From positions 620,001 to 684,000 of the forward strand of contig NZ_CP011120.1 in the NCBI RefSeq assembly GCF_001628715.1: 64,000 bases of DNA, in the 5' to 3' direction. The notes under the pieces were generated by a model, which saw only the letters and a program-made list of their open reading frames with translations, was not told the DNA's origin and did no database searches. The stretch's first letter is position 1; each line of letters begins with the position of its first letter. Below, in pieces: positions 34,685 through 45,569 of the stretch. The translations under genes were made by a program, and so were the position numbers. The DNA comes from Acetobacter oryzifermentans. GTDB taxonomy: Bacteria > Pseudomonadota > Alphaproteobacteria > Acetobacterales > Acetobacteraceae.

Positions 34685-35227
34685 ATGCCAACAGCATTGC
34701 GTAAGGCAGAGCTGGCCTGTGGTGCGGTTTTGCGTGGTGGTGGCCGCTGGTGGGTTGTGGCGCAGGTTGCGCCAACAGGGGTGCTGATGTGCCCGCTGGT
34801 ATGCACGCCACGCCACCGGCATCGGGCAGATATGTGCATAGGGTGGGCGCAAGCTCTGCTATTGGGCTGCCCCGCGCAGGCCGTGCTGCGCTGCCGCCCG
34901 GTATGGCGCGGGCACGTGGCGGGGCTTTTTTGTGTGGGCAGGTTAAAGCCCCCTGCATGCCAGCGCATGGTGGCCACCCTTGTGCGGGAACTGCACCACC
35001 ACCAGCACGAAACAGGCCGCCCGTTTATAGCCCGTGGCAGGGCTGGGCGTTCTGGATCTTCTTTTGTTCAGCACGGTTGGATAAGCCCCCATGCCCCGCA
35101 AGACAACAGCACCCGCGCCGGGCGCATTAGGGCCATCAGCTTTGGCCCCAATGGCGCGCCGCAAAAGGCGCAGCACAAAACCCGTAACGCCGCTGGATAT
35201 CTTCACCCGCATCATGCAGGGGGATGA
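34685..35227 (+). CDS. Hypothetical protein preceding terminase genes (uncertain)
   Basis: Frame of 180 aa with an AAGGAC ribosome site. Codon use in the first 135 residues looks like coding sequence; the last 45 overlap the small-terminase gene in another frame and have unlikely composition, so the real protein may differ at its end. Cys/Trp/His-rich, no membrane segment. No family recognised. Confidence 0.4.
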   Translation: MPTALRKAELACGAVLRGGGRWWVVAQVAPTGVLMCPLVCTPRHRHRADMCIGWAQALLLGCPAQAVLRCRPVWRGHVAGLFCVGRLKPPACQRMVATLVRELHHHQHETGRPFIARGRAGRSGSSFVQHGWISPHAPQDNSTRAGRIRAISFGPNGAPQKAQHKTRNAAGYLHPHHAGG

Positions 35228-35420
35228 AAGCATAACAGACCGCCAGTTTGATGCCGCCAAAGTGGCCGCCCCCTACATGCACCCCAAACTTTCGGGCCTT
35301 GCCACAGATGCTCTGCCCCGGCGGAGCGCAGATGCCTTTACAGATGAGGAACTGGCCGCTCTGGCGCAAGAAAACGGCGGAATGGCGGAGGGGCGCAAGG
35401 ATGCACCACGCGCACCCTAA
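35091..35420 (+). CDS. Terminase small subunit-like protein
   Basis: 109 aa. The core TPLDIFTRIMQGDESITDRQ plus FDAAKVAAPYMHPKLS resembles the short DNA-recognition proteins encoded just before terminase large subunits in many proteobacterial phages (T-P-L-x-x-x-x-x-x-M then A-A-P-Y-x-H-P-x-L). It overlaps the terminase large start at 35401 by 20 bases, so the two are coupled. Would recognise packaging sites and recruit the large subunit. Confidence 0.7.
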   Translation: MPRKTTAPAPGALGPSALAPMARRKRRSTKPVTPLDIFTRIMQGDESITDRQFDAAKVAAPYMHPKLSGLATDALPRRSADAFTDEELAALAQENGGMAEGRKDAPRAP

Positions 35421-36855
35421 AACGGCACGTACCGTACAGGCGGGCCGGGTGGCGCGGGCGGAGCTGGCGCGCAGGCATGCCGCACGCACGCATGTTTTGG
35501 ATTTTGCCCGTTATACGTTGCCAGATTACAAAGCAGGCGCACATCATGCCTTGCTGGCCCGCACGTTGGAGCAGGTAGAGGCCGGGCATATTGCACGGCT
35601 TATGGTGTTTATGCCGCCCCGGCACGGTAAATCGGAGCTGACATCACGCCGCTTTCCCGCGTGGTATCTGGGGCGGCACCCCAAGCGGCAGATTATCGGG
35701 GCTTCCTACGGGGCCACGCTGGCGCAGGATTTTGGGCGCGATGTGCGCAATATTGTGGCCTCCTCCCGCTATGGGGTGTTGTTTCCCGGCACGCGGTTGG
35801 CGGCGGATAGCAGCGCGCGTGATGTATGGCACACCGCACAGGGTGGCGGTTACACCGGCATGGGTGTGGGTGGCGGCTTAACAGGGCGCGGCGCACATCT
35901 GGCTATTATAGATGACCCCGTAAAGGACAGGCAGGAAGCCGAAAGCCCCGCCCGCCGTGCCGCCGTGCTGGATTGGTACCGCGCCGTATTACGCACCCGC
36001 CTGATGCCCGGCGGCGCCATTGTGCTGGTGATGACACGCTGGAGCATGGACGATCTGGCAGGCCGCCTGCTGGACGATATGCAAAACAAAACCGGAGAGG
36101 CATGGCACGTGCTGGATTTGCCCGCTTTGGCCACGGCGCCAGATGCGCTGGGCCGCGCGCCGGGGCAGGCATTATGGCCGCAGGCGTTTGATACGGCAGA
36201 ACTTGCGCGGATTCGCCAAGCCGTGGGGGAGCGGGAATGGGCGGCGCTGTATCAGCAAAACCCGGTGCCGCTTTGTGGCAATTTGTTCCATACGCATATG
36301 CTTAGTGTGCAGGAGGCCTTGCCCGCAGCATCTGGCGCAACAGTGCGCAGGTGGGATTTAGCCGCCACCCGCCAGACCGGCAGTAAAAACCCGGATTGGA
36401 CGGTGGGCGTAAAAATGCACCACCTGCCAGATGGGCGCTTTGCCGTAGCGGACATAACCCGCCTGCGCGGAGACCCCGCCCAAGTGGAAGCCACCCTGTT
36501 GGCCACCGCCGCGCGTGATGGTGTGGGTGTGGAAATTGTATTGCCGCAAGACCCCGGACAAGCCGGTGTGGCACAGGCGCGCTACCTTACCCGTCGGTTG
36601 GCCGGTTACAAAGTGCGCTGCGTGCGCGAAACAGGAGATAAAGCCACCCGCGCCGCGCCGTTTGCCGCGCAGGTGAATGCAGGCAACGTGCTGCTGCTGC
36701 GCGCCCCGTGGGTGCATGCGTTTATAGAGGAACTGGCCGCTTTTCCCGCCGCCGCGCATGATGACCAAGTAGATGCCGCAGCCGGTGCCTTTGCCGCGTT
36801 GGCAGAGGCGCACCCCCTGCCACGCTTTGGGCCGGATTTTTTGGCCCGGATTTAA
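35401..36855 (+). CDS. Phage terminase large subunit
   Basis: 484 aa from ATG 35401. Walker A is present ([10 protein letters not shown], about residue 70) and Walker B is LAIIDDP. The nuclease half has an aspartate in QDPGQAG and a HDDQVDA motif near the end, as in RNase-H-fold terminase nucleases. All key residues appear intact, so it could pump and cut DNA during packaging. It overlaps the small subunit at its start, and its stop overlaps the convergent trhO gene by 4 bases. Confidence 0.9.
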   Translation: MHHAHPKTARTVQAGRVARAELARRHAARTHVLDFARYTLPDYKAGAHHALLARTLEQVEAGHIARLMVFMPPRHGKSELTSRRFPAWYLGRHPKRQIIGASYGATLAQDFGRDVRNIVASSRYGVLFPGTRLAADSSARDVWHTAQGGGYTGMGVGGGLTGRGAHLAIIDDPVKDRQEAESPARRAAVLDWYRAVLRTRLMPGGAIVLVMTRWSMDDLAGRLLDDMQNKTGEAWHVLDLPALATAPDALGRAPGQALWPQAFDTAELARIRQAVGEREWAALYQQNPVPLCGNLFHTHMLSVQEALPAASGATVRRWDLAATRQTGSKNPDWTVGVKMHHLPDGRFAVADITRLRGDPAQVEATLLATAARDGVGVEIVLPQDPGQAGVAQARYLTRRLAGYKVRCVRETGDKATRAAPFAAQVNAGNVLLLRAPWVHAFIEELAAFPAAAHDDQVDAAAGAFAALAEAHPLPRFGPDFLARI

Positions 36856-37904
36856 GGGGTGTGCTGCTGGCGAAGGGCCTGCTGGCGGCGTTTTTCTTCT
36901 TCTCGCTGTTGGCGTTTGCGGGCGCGTTCTGCGGCCATGTTGGCCCCCAAATGGGCCTCGCCACGCTGTTCGGCCAAACGGGCCTGGCGTTCACGCTCTG
37001 CATGGCGGGCGCGGCGGGCCTCATCCCACTGGCCGTAGCAGTGCGGGCAGGATACGCCGGTTTCAAACTTGGGGCTGGCTTTGTCTTCCGCGGTAATGGG
37101 GGTGCGGCAGGCGTGGCACAGTTCCAGCTCTCCGGGTTTAAGGCCGTGGCCTACGGTTACGCGCTGGTCGAACACAAAACATTCCCCACGCCACAGGCTT
37201 TCTGCCTCTGGCACGGTTTCCAGATACTTTAGGATACCCCCTTGCAGATGATACACCTCGTCCAGCCCTTCGGCTTTGGCAAAGGCGGTGGATTTTTCGC
37301 ACCGAATGCCACCCGTGCAGAACATGGCCACACGCGGCTTGCGGCCTTTTGCCAAAAGCTCTTTCCGGTGCTGGCGGAACCATGCGGGAAATTCCCGAAA
37401 GGTTTTAATCTGCGGGTCTATCGCGCCTTCAAACGTGCCTACGGCCACTTCGTAATCATTGCGCGTGTCTATCAGAATGGTGTCGGGGTCTTTTAACAGG
37501 GTGTTCCATTCTGCAGGCGCAACGTAGGTGCCAACAATGTGGTTGGGGTCTGTGCCCTCTACACCCATTGTGACAATTTCCTTTTTCAGCCGCACCTTCA
37601 TGCGCAGGAAGGGCATTTCTGGCGCGCGGGAGAACTTGACCTCAATATCCGCGCAGCCGGGCAGGGTGCGAATATGCGCCAGCACGGCCTGAATGCCATG
37701 ATCTGGGCCTGCAATGGTGCCGTTAATGCCCTCGGACGCCAAAAGCAGAATGCCTTTTACCCCGTTGGCGGTGCACACATCCTGCAACGGCCCGCGCAGA
37801 TCAGCCGGGTTTGCAAATGGGGTAAACCGGTAAAGCGCTGCCACGCAAATGGGCAGGGCGGCATTATCCGTATCGGGCGTTGGGGCAGAGGGCTGGGCAG
37901 TCAT
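36852..37904 (-). CDS. trhO: Rhodanese-domain tRNA uridine hydroxylase TrhO
   Basis: 350 aa from ATG 37904. The N-terminal part ([36 protein letters not shown]) and the rhodanese domain with catalytic [11 protein letters not shown] (Cys in C-T-G-G-I-R) are typical of the YceA/TrhO family, which makes 5-hydroxyuridine at position 34 of tRNA using oxygen. A cysteine pair (CHAC...CPHC) and a very basic Arg/Gln tail close it. This is a housekeeping gene, not a phage gene, yet it sits on the opposite strand between terminase and portal genes. Confidence 0.9.
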   Translation of the reverse strand: MTAQPSAPTPDTDNAALPICVAALYRFTPFANPADLRGPLQDVCTANGVKGILLLASEGINGTIAGPDHGIQAVLAHIRTLPGCADIEVKFSRAPEMPFLRMKVRLKKEIVTMGVEGTDPNHIVGTYVAPAEWNTLLKDPDTILIDTRNDYEVAVGTFEGAIDPQIKTFREFPAWFRQHRKELLAKGRKPRVAMFCTGGIRCEKSTAFAKAEGLDEVYHLQGGILKYLETVPEAESLWRGECFVFDQRVTVGHGLKPGELELCHACRTPITAEDKASPKFETGVSCPHCYGQWDEARRARHAERERQARLAEQRGEAHLGANMAAERARKRQQREEEKRRQQALRQQHTP

Positions 37905-38150
37905 GCTCGGCGGGTTCCTTGGGCTTGTTGGGTGATTGCAGATCATCCGTTCCGCGCCACGGCTTACAGCACCGCAATCAGGTTGCATTTCAATGCCGCC
38001 CATTTACCCGCCCGCAGCGGGGGCAGACAAGTTTTTTCCGCGCCGACTATGGGTTTTGGGCGGCGGAGGGGTGGGTGCGCCGTATGGGTGCATATGGGGT
38101 TGTGGCTGTGTGGTGGCCACGTTTTTTTAATTTTTAACAAGGGGCAGGGT

Positions 38151-39527
38151 ATGCCTGGTTTGTCTTTTTCTTCCCGCGCTTTGCCGGGGTGGTGGCAGCG
38201 TATGCGCGGGCGTTGCGCCCCCGTAGCCCCGCCACGGAAGGAGCCGCTGCTGCCCCAAGGGGCTTTTGCGGCAGATGTTGCCAAGGTGGCCCCGGCAGCT
38301 CCAGCGCGGGCAGATGTGTTTGCGCCGTATCGGCCCCCGCGTGGGGTGCGGGCCAATGGCAGCACCGCCCCGCTGGCTATGGATAGTGCCGCCGCACAGG
38401 GTAACCCCGGTTTGCTGGATTGGCTGCGCAATGCCGTGGCGGATGGGGTGGTGTTTCCCGGTTATGCGCGGCTGGCGGAAATGGCCCAGCGGGCGGAATA
38501 TCGGCACATGGTGGACACCATTGCCACGGAGGCCACGCGCCAGTGGCTGGTGTTTACCTCCCGCACAGGGCAGGAGCAGAGCAAAGCCGCGCGCATCAGC
38601 CAGTTAGAGGCCGAATTTACCCGCCTGAATGTGCGTGATGTGCTGCGCCGCATGGCGGAAATGGATGGCCATTACGGCATGGGCCTGCTGTATGTAGATA
38701 CCGGGCTTTCCCCCGTGGCGGGTGGTTTGGCATCACCTTTGCTGTTGCGGCCCGAAACTTTTCGTAAAGGCAGTTTGCGGGCCTTGGTGCCGGTAGAGCC
38801 GGTTTGGACAACCCCCGCCGCGTATGAAACCACAAACCCGCTGCACCCCGCGTTTTACAGGCCGCAAAGCTGGTGGGTGCAGGGCACGCTTTTGCATGCC
38901 TCGCGCTTGTTGCGGTTTTGCGCGCGGGAGGTGCCGGATATTCTCAAACCTGCTTATAACTTCGGCGGTGTTTCCCTTACGCAAATGGCGCGGCCCTATG
39001 TAGAAAACTGGTTGCGCACGCGCCAGAGTGTTTCGGATTTGCTGAATGCGTTTTCCATTGTTGCCCTATCTACCGATATGGCGGCTTATGCGCAGGACCC
39101 CGAAGGGCTTTTGGCACGGGTGGAGGCGTTTAACCGCTTTCGTTCCAACAGGGGCACGTTTGTGCTGGATAAGGAGCGCGAAAAGCTGGAGCTTCTGGCG
39201 GCTCCGCTGGCCGGGTTGGACAAGTTGCAGGCGCAGGCGCTGGAGCAAATCTGCACCGTGGCGCAACAGCCGCTGGTAAAGTTTGCCGGTATTTCGCCTT
39301 CCGGGCTCAATGCCTCGGCAGATGGAGAGATCCGGGTTTTTTATGATCGGATCAGCGCGTATCAGGAATCCTTCTTGCGCCCGAACCTGACACGCATTTT
39401 GCATATGGTGATGCTGAATGTGTGGGGCGTGGTGGATACGGACATAGATTTCACTTTCCGCCCGCTGTGGCAGATGGATGAGGCCGAACAGGCGGAAATT
39501 GACGCCAAAAAACAGGACACGCCTTAA
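38151..39527 (+). CDS. Phage portal protein (DUF1073 family)
   Basis: 458 aa from ATG 38151. The first 70 residues are a variable Ala/Arg/Pro-rich arm; the rest matches DUF1073 (HI1409-type) portals: FPGYARLAEMAQRAEYRHMVDTIATEATRQW, a GLLYVDTG strand, and KFAGISPSGLNASADGEIR with the typical G-L-N-A-S. Twelve copies would form the DNA entry ring of the capsid. The open frame starts far upstream inside trhO on the other strand and is not real there. It leads the structural operon, with one base between its stop and the next ATG. Confidence 0.88.
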   Translation: MPGLSFSSRALPGWWQRMRGRCAPVAPPRKEPLLPQGAFAADVAKVAPAAPARADVFAPYRPPRGVRANGSTAPLAMDSAAAQGNPGLLDWLRNAVADGVVFPGYARLAEMAQRAEYRHMVDTIATEATRQWLVFTSRTGQEQSKAARISQLEAEFTRLNVRDVLRRMAEMDGHYGMGLLYVDTGLSPVAGGLASPLLLRPETFRKGSLRALVPVEPVWTTPAAYETTNPLHPAFYRPQSWWVQGTLLHASRLLRFCAREVPDILKPAYNFGGVSLTQMARPYVENWLRTRQSVSDLLNAFSIVALSTDMAAYAQDPEGLLARVEAFNRFRSNRGTFVLDKEREKLELLAAPLAGLDKLQAQALEQICTVAQQPLVKFAGISPSGLNASADGEIRVFYDRISAYQESFLRPNLTRILHMVMLNVWGVVDTDIDFTFRPLWQMDEAEQAEIDAKKQDTP

Positions 39528-39528
39528 A

Positions 39529-40530
39529 ATGAACACACCCAATACCGGGCAGGCCCGTGCCAGCCCGCACGCTATGGCTGCGCCAGATACGCAGCTTTTG
39601 GCGTTGGACAGGGCCAGCGTGCGCCGGGTGGATGCAGATGGGCATTTGCACATTGCGCACTGCATTTTATCCGCCGCAACCGTTAGCCCCTATTACGGGC
39701 GGGAAATACCGGGCGCTGCGGCGCTGGGCCTGAAAGATAATGAGGTTTACAGCGTTTTTCGCCCACCCGATGCGCTTATGCGGGCCGCCCCCAGCCTGCG
39801 TGGCAAGCCGGTGCTGATGCAGCATACCCCCGTAAGTGCGCAGGATCATCCCGCCAGCATAACCGTGGGCGCAGTGGGCAGCGATGTGCGCTTTACCCCA
39901 CCCAACCTAACAGGCAGCTTAACAATATGGGATGCCACGGCCATTAAGGCCATAGAAAACGGCACACAGCGGGCGGTTTCTGCGGGGTATCGGTACACGG
40001 CTCTTAAGCAGGCGGGCACTTATATGGGCACGCCTTATACGCTGGTTATGGCGGATATTGCCTTTAACCATCTGGCCCTTGTAGCCCAGCCGCGCGTGCC
40101 TTCCGCCATTATTGGCGATGCCGCACCCAACCAAAACATGCCTTTAAATAACAGGAGCTTTCAGGCCATGCCTGATCAAACCCCCATTACCGTTGCAACT
40201 ATGGATGCCGCCATTGCCCAGGCTGTGCAGCAGGCGGAAGAACGCGCCGTGCGCCAGATGGCGGAACTGCACACAGCCCGCGCCGCCGTGCGCCCCTTTG
40301 TGGGCGATGTTGCCATGGACAGCGCCCCCGCCATTTACGGTTTTGCCTTAAAGGAAGCGGGTATTGATGTAACCGACGTGCCCGAACAGGGGCTAAAACC
40401 GCTGTTTGAAAGCTATGCCCGCATGCAGCCGCGTGCTGGTGGGGCATCCCCCATTATGGGGCAGGATGCCGCCGCAACGCAGGGTTTTCGGCAGCGCTTT
40501 GGGCTGGAACGCATTGGCGTGCGCGGCTGA
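39529..40530 (+). CDS. DUF2213 prohead protease-type protein
   Basis: 333 aa from ATG 39529. N-terminal half matches DUF2213, containing VYSVFRPPDALMRAAPSL, PVLMQHTPVSAQDHP (His for the catalytic site) and RAVSAGYRYT (Ser). The C-terminal part after about residue 205 is acidic and helical and ends with EGLKPL-like segments, as in fused scaffold domains. In related phages such proteins process the capsid and shape the shell. Located as expected between portal and cement genes. Confidence 0.75.
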   Translation: MNTPNTGQARASPHAMAAPDTQLLALDRASVRRVDADGHLHIAHCILSAATVSPYYGREIPGAAALGLKDNEVYSVFRPPDALMRAAPSLRGKPVLMQHTPVSAQDHPASITVGAVGSDVRFTPPNLTGSLTIWDATAIKAIENGTQRAVSAGYRYTALKQAGTYMGTPYTLVMADIAFNHLALVAQPRVPSAIIGDAAPNQNMPLNNRSFQAMPDQTPITVATMDAAIAQAVQQAEERAVRQMAELHTARAAVRPFVGDVAMDSAPAIYGFALKEAGIDVTDVPEQGLKPLFESYARMQPRAGGASPIMGQDAAATQGFRQRFGLERIGVRG

Positions 40531-40568
40531 ACCCCCTTTTTTCTTTACGCATGATACAAGGCAGGTAA

Positions 40569-41069
40569 ATGTCTTTTCAAAATCAGGTCAATATCCAGCC
40601 AGCGCCTGCTGTGCCGGGTGATTTTGCCTCTCTCAACCCCACAGCCACTTTTCCGGCGGGTGAGGGCGCATTGGTGGCGGCCGCTGGTGGGTGCACGGTG
40701 GCCGCTTTTGGCTGGGTGCAGGCCGATGGCGTAAGCGTGGCCAACATGCCGCCAAGTGGCAGCACCGCCGCGCCAGATGGCTTTGTGCATCGTGATCTTA
40801 CAGCCCAGATTTCGGATTTTACGGCATCGGAAAGCATGGTTATTCCGCAGGGCTTTCCCGTAACGCTGTTTACGGCGGGAGATTTCTGGGTGCAGGCCAC
40901 CACACAGGCCACGCCGGGGCAGGCCGTTTTTGCCAGCCTGACAGATGGCACCATTAAAACCGCCGCAACGGGCAGTACCGTAAATGGCGCGGTGGCAACA
41001 GGGTTTTTTGTAGCCTCTGCCGGTGCCGTGGGTGAGCTGGTTCGGATTTCTACATGGATGCACGCATAA
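40569..41069 (+). CDS. Capsid cement/decoration protein
   Basis: 166 aa, Ala/Gly/Thr/Val-rich beta-type sequence with VPGDFASLNPTATFPAG near the start and VTLFTAGDFWVQATTQAT centrally, matching structural cement proteins encoded just before the major capsid gene in DUF2184-type phages. Its stop overlaps the next start (TAATG). Confidence 0.7.
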   Translation: MSFQNQVNIQPAPAVPGDFASLNPTATFPAGEGALVAAAGGCTVAAFGWVQADGVSVANMPPSGSTAAPDGFVHRDLTAQISDFTASESMVIPQGFPVTLFTAGDFWVQATTQATPGQAVFASLTDGTIKTAATGSTVNGAVATGFFVASAGAVGELVRISTWMHA

Positions 41070-42106
41070 TGGTTACGTCTTACACAGAACTGGCAGAACT
41101 CAACCGCCTTGGCTTTGTGGTGCCCGATGCGCGCGGCCTGATTGGCGCAGAGCATTTGGTATCAGACAGCATGGCGCTGGATGCTCAGCCCGCGCTTTCT
41201 ACCACCGCTAATGCGGGCATTCCGGCTTTTATGTCTGCCTGGGTGGATACGGGGCTGATCAAGGTGGCCTTTGCCCCCATGCGCGCAGCCGAGCTGCTGG
41301 GCGAGGTGCGTAAAGGGGATTGGGTTTCTAAAACGGCTGTATTTCCGATGCTGGAAACGGCAGGGCAGGTTTCCTCCTACGGGGATTGGAACCAGAATGG
41401 CACGGTTAGCCTTAACCCCAGCTTTCCTGAGCGCCAGTCCTACCATTATCAGGTGTTTGTGGCGTGGGGTGAGCAGGAACTGGCGCTGGCCGGGCAGGCC
41501 CGCCTGCAATGGGCCGCCAGCCTACGAGAGGCCGCAGCACTTAAGCTGAACAAGTTTCAGAACCAGACATACTTTTTTGGTATCAGTGGTCTAAAACTTT
41601 ATGGGTATCTTAATGACCCACGCCTGCCTGCCGCCATTACCCCCACCACCAAAACCGCAGGTGGCACCGCGTGGGACAACGCCACCCCGGAAGAACGGCA
41701 GGATGACGTTATTGCCCTTATCAACCAGTTGCGCAAACAAACCGCCGGGCTGGTGGATACGGATACACCTATGGTGCTGGGCCTTGCCCCAACCCGCATG
41801 GGTTTGCTAACGCGCCGCAACAGTTTTGGCCTTTCCGCCTTAACCATGCTGCGTGAAACCTACCCCAATTTGCGCTTTGTGCAGGCCGTAGAATACGGAG
41901 ATGCCGCCGCCAACGGCGTGCAGACCATGCAAATTATGGCCGACCACGTGGATGTGCAGAAAACCGCAGAAGCCGCATTTACAGAAAAACTGCGTGCCCA
42001 TGCCGTGGTTACAGAAGCATCGGCATGGAAGCAGAAGCTTTCTCAAGGCACATGGGGGGCCATTATTTACATGCCCGCAGGCATTGCCACCATGACAGGC
42101 CTGTAA
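41069..42106 (+). CDS. Major capsid protein (DUF2184 family)
   Basis: 345 aa from ATG 41069 (TAATG with the cement gene; an earlier Met at 41054 is less likely). It shows the family's pattern: an N-terminal arm, IPAFMSAWVDTGLIKVAFAP, AAELLGEVRKGDW, a long E-loop strand region with SYGDW, and the C-terminal YMPAGIATM ending. Would assemble the icosahedral shell. Composition and codon use match the surrounding genes. Confidence 0.85.
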   Translation: MVTSYTELAELNRLGFVVPDARGLIGAEHLVSDSMALDAQPALSTTANAGIPAFMSAWVDTGLIKVAFAPMRAAELLGEVRKGDWVSKTAVFPMLETAGQVSSYGDWNQNGTVSLNPSFPERQSYHYQVFVAWGEQELALAGQARLQWAASLREAAALKLNKFQNQTYFFGISGLKLYGYLNDPRLPAAITPTTKTAGGTAWDNATPEERQDDVIALINQLRKQTAGLVDTDTPMVLGLAPTRMGLLTRRNSFGLSALTMLRETYPNLRFVQAVEYGDAAANGVQTMQIMADHVDVQKTAEAAFTEKLRAHAVVTEASAWKQKLSQGTWGAIIYMPAGIATMTGL

Positions 42107-42152
42107 AACACAGCTCGCGTAACGCAAACCCTGCATAAAAACGGAAAAACAC

Positions 42153-42470
42153 ATGGCAACATCATCAACAGTTACCGTTGGGTGCAAGCTGCCCAACGGG
42201 CTTGTGCTGGAACTGGCAGGCCAGAAGCACGAACTGGCAGGCGCACGCACAGCCAAGGCGGGCGGGTATGGGCTTACCCCCGTGCCAGCAGAGTTCTGGC
42301 AGGCATGGGCGCAAAAATACGCAGGCTTTCCTCCGTTGGAAGCCGGGTTGATTTTTGCGCAAACCTCGCCAGAAAAAGCCACAGGCCAAGCCAAGGAGCA
42401 AGCCAGCCTGCGCACGGGTATGGAGCCACTTAACCCCGCAGCGCCAGCCCCTGGCATTACACCCGCATAA
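42153..42470 (+). CDS. Small phage structural protein
   Basis: 105 aa; N-terminal strands (TVTVGCKLPNGLVLEL), a GYGLTPVPAEFWQAWAQKYA segment and a polar tail rich in Ala/Pro. Placed between capsid and DUF4054 genes as in related phages, where a comparable small protein of unknown role is common. Confidence 0.65.
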   Translation: MATSSTVTVGCKLPNGLVLELAGQKHELAGARTAKAGGYGLTPVPAEFWQAWAQKYAGFPPLEAGLIFAQTSPEKATGQAKEQASLRTGMEPLNPAAPAPGITPA

Positions 42471-43380
<910 letters not shown>

Positions 43381-43384
<4 letters not shown>

Positions 43385-43917
43385 GCACTCAAGTTGTGCA
43401 ACAGCCAGATGAAGAAACGGTATTTGCCGCTTTGCGCACTTTTTTAACGGAAGTTCTGCCAGCAGGCACAACCGTTTTGCAGGCCCGGCAAAACCGCACG
43501 CCACCTCCACGCGGTATGTTGGTGTTAATGGCGCCTCTGCACCGCCAGCCTATTGGCACGGGTAGCACGCATTATGGGGCGCAAAGCTGCACCCTGTTGC
43601 GGCAGGAGCAGCTTGCCACCCAGATCAGCCTTTTTGGCACGGATGCCGCAGATGCCGCGCAAACAGTGCTCACCCTTTGGCGTGATGTATGGAGCACTAC
43701 GTTTTTTACAAACCTTGTGGCACAACAGAAAGATATGCCACGCATTGCCCCTTTATATGCAGATAATGCCGAGTGTCTGCCCTACATTAACGCGCAACAA
43801 CAATACGAACCCCACTGGCAGCTTACCCTGCACAGCCAGCTTACTTTTTCCATCACCCTGCCAGCCGCCACAGCCACCACTGCCACAGTGCACAGCGTGG
43901 CCGCAGACAGGCTTTGA
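43381..43917 (+). CDS. Phage neck terminator-like protein (LIC_12616 family)
   Basis: 178 aa from ATG 43381 (ATGA overlap). Central QISLFGTDAADAAQTVLTLW and C-terminal PYINAQQQYEPHWQLTLHSQ resemble the family of neck proteins next to DUF3383 sheath genes. Likely seals the neck before tail attachment. Confidence 0.6.
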
Positions 43918-43935
43918 AATGCGAGTAAAACCTGC

Positions 43936-45090
43936 ATGATCCTTCCTGTTTCTTCCCTTGTGTCTGTCACGCCGGGTGTGCTGGCGGCGGGGGGTACTAC
44001 AAACCTGCTGAATGGGCTTGTGTTTTCTACAAATACGGCGCTTTCTTCGGGCCTTTCCATGTTTACAACGGCGGCGGAAGTAGCAGCCACATGCGGTGCG
44101 GAAAGTATTGAAGCCAGCATGGCCAGCATTTACTTTGCGGGCTACACCAATGCGCAGGATCTGCCGCAAACGCTGTATTTTTACCAACTGCCCGCCAGCC
44201 CGGCAGATACGGATTATACCACAGCCCTTACAAATGCCGCCACCGCCAGTGCAGATTGGTGCGCTTTTGCGTTTGCGCAGGAGCCAGATGCCACAGCCAA
44301 AACGGCTATTGCCGCATGGATGCCCACAAACCCCAACCGCTACTGGGGCATTATGCAGGATAATGATGCCAGCATTTTGCAGGCAGGATCAGCCTGTTTT
44401 GGCAGAACTGTTACAGCACAGGCTACGCCGGGGCTAACGTGCCTGTGCAATACGGATGGCAACGGCACACTGGCCGCCGCCCTGTGTTTGGGCTGGGCTG
44501 CCAGCATGAACCCGCAGCGCAATGCCGGGCGTACCACGCTGATGTTCCGCAACAATGGGGGCGTAACCCCGGCGGATATTACGGCCACACAAGCACAAGC
44601 ATTGCTAGAAAATGGCTACAGCTTTTATGGTTCCTACAAAAGTGGAGATTCCACATTCAGTTTTCTCAATAATGGTGCAGTGTCTGGCCCGTTTGCATGG
44701 GCAGACAGTTATCTAAACCAGATCTGGATGACATCCTCCTTCCAGTCTGATCTGCTCACGCTGTTTTCTTCCGTGGGGCAAATTCCTTATGCCACGCAGG
44801 GTGATACGCTTCTGGCTACCGCTGTGCAAAATACGATTGATACTGCCGTAGCTTTTGGCGCTATCCAGCCCAACGTATCGCTTTCTGCCGTGCAGGCGCA
44901 GGTGGTAAATGCACAGGCAGGGCGCAGCATTGCAGATACGCTGGCCACACGCGGGTGGTATCTGCTGCCCGGTGCCTCTACCGCATCTGCCGCTACACGG
45001 GCCAAACGTGGGCCAGTGCAGGCGCGGTTCTTTTACATGGATGGGCAGTCTGTCCAGTCTATCTCTCTGGCTACAGTAGAGGTGCAGTAA
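43936..45090 (+). CDS. Tail sheath protein (DUF3383 family)
   Basis: 384 aa. N-terminal LVSVTPGVLAAGGTTNLLNG, GYTNAQDLPQTLYFYQL, and the C-terminal half (GWAASMNPQRNAGRTTLMFR, NGYSFYGSYKSGD and FAWADSYLNQIWM) match DUF3383, found in contractile-tailed phages and regarded as sheath. This is the main reason to call the element a contractile (myovirus-type) particle. Confidence 0.82.
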   Translation: MILPVSSLVSVTPGVLAAGGTTNLLNGLVFSTNTALSSGLSMFTTAAEVAATCGAESIEASMASIYFAGYTNAQDLPQTLYFYQLPASPADTDYTTALTNAATASADWCAFAFAQEPDATAKTAIAAWMPTNPNRYWGIMQDNDASILQAGSACFGRTVTAQATPGLTCLCNTDGNGTLAAALCLGWAASMNPQRNAGRTTLMFRNNGGVTPADITATQAQALLENGYSFYGSYKSGDSTFSFLNNGAVSGPFAWADSYLNQIWMTSSFQSDLLTLFSSVGQIPYATQGDTLLATAVQNTIDTAVAFGAIQPNVSLSAVQAQVVNAQAGRSIADTLATRGWYLLPGASTASAATRAKRGPVQARFFYMDGQSVQSISLATVEVQ

Positions 45091-45092
45091 GC

Positions 45093-45530
45093 ATGTCTGA
45101 TTACGATATTACCGCCGCCAATTCGGTTTTTACCATTACGGTGCCGGGGTTATACAATACACCCATTACGTTGGAAAATTACGCCGCCGATCGTGCTTTT
45201 GAAACCACCATGCGGGATCTGGCAGAAACCTCAATGAGCATAGATGGCTACCTGAGCGCTGGTTGGATACCCACCCCTGTTCGGCAAACAATCTCTTTGG
45301 CGGCCAGCAGTGAAAGTGGCTTGGTGTTTGAGGCCATTGCCGCAGCGCAGGATGCCCAGCGCGGGCTGTATCGGCTGGGGGCGGAAATTCAACTGCCTTC
45401 CATTGGGCGCAAATATACCATGGTGCGCGGCCTTTTGCAGGCCGTGGCCGTTATGCCCAGCGCAGGCCGCGTGCTGGAAGGGCGCAGTTTTGAAATTCTG
45501 TGGGAGCGCGTGTTGCCTGCTGCCTTGTAA
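45093..45530 (+). CDS. Tail tube protein (DUF3277-like)
   Basis: 145 aa from ATG 45093, two bases after the sheath stop. DYDITAANSVFTITVPGLYN and later AAGRVLEGRSFEILWERVLP fit the DUF3277-type tube protein that follows the sheath gene in this phage group. Confidence 0.75.
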   Translation: MSDYDITAANSVFTITVPGLYNTPITLENYAADRAFETTMRDLAETSMSIDGYLSAGWIPTPVRQTISLAASSESGLVFEAIAAAQDAQRGLYRLGAEIQLPSIGRKYTMVRGLLQAVAVMPSAGRVLEGRSFEILWERVLPAAL

Positions 45531-45569
45531 AAAACAGATGTTTTTAAAAAGATACAGGAAAGAGCAGGC

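Noticed and set aside
37539..38150. Upstream extension of the portal frame to 37539
   Set aside because: It overlaps trhO on the other strand and lacks portal similarity; the portal begins at 38151 or later.
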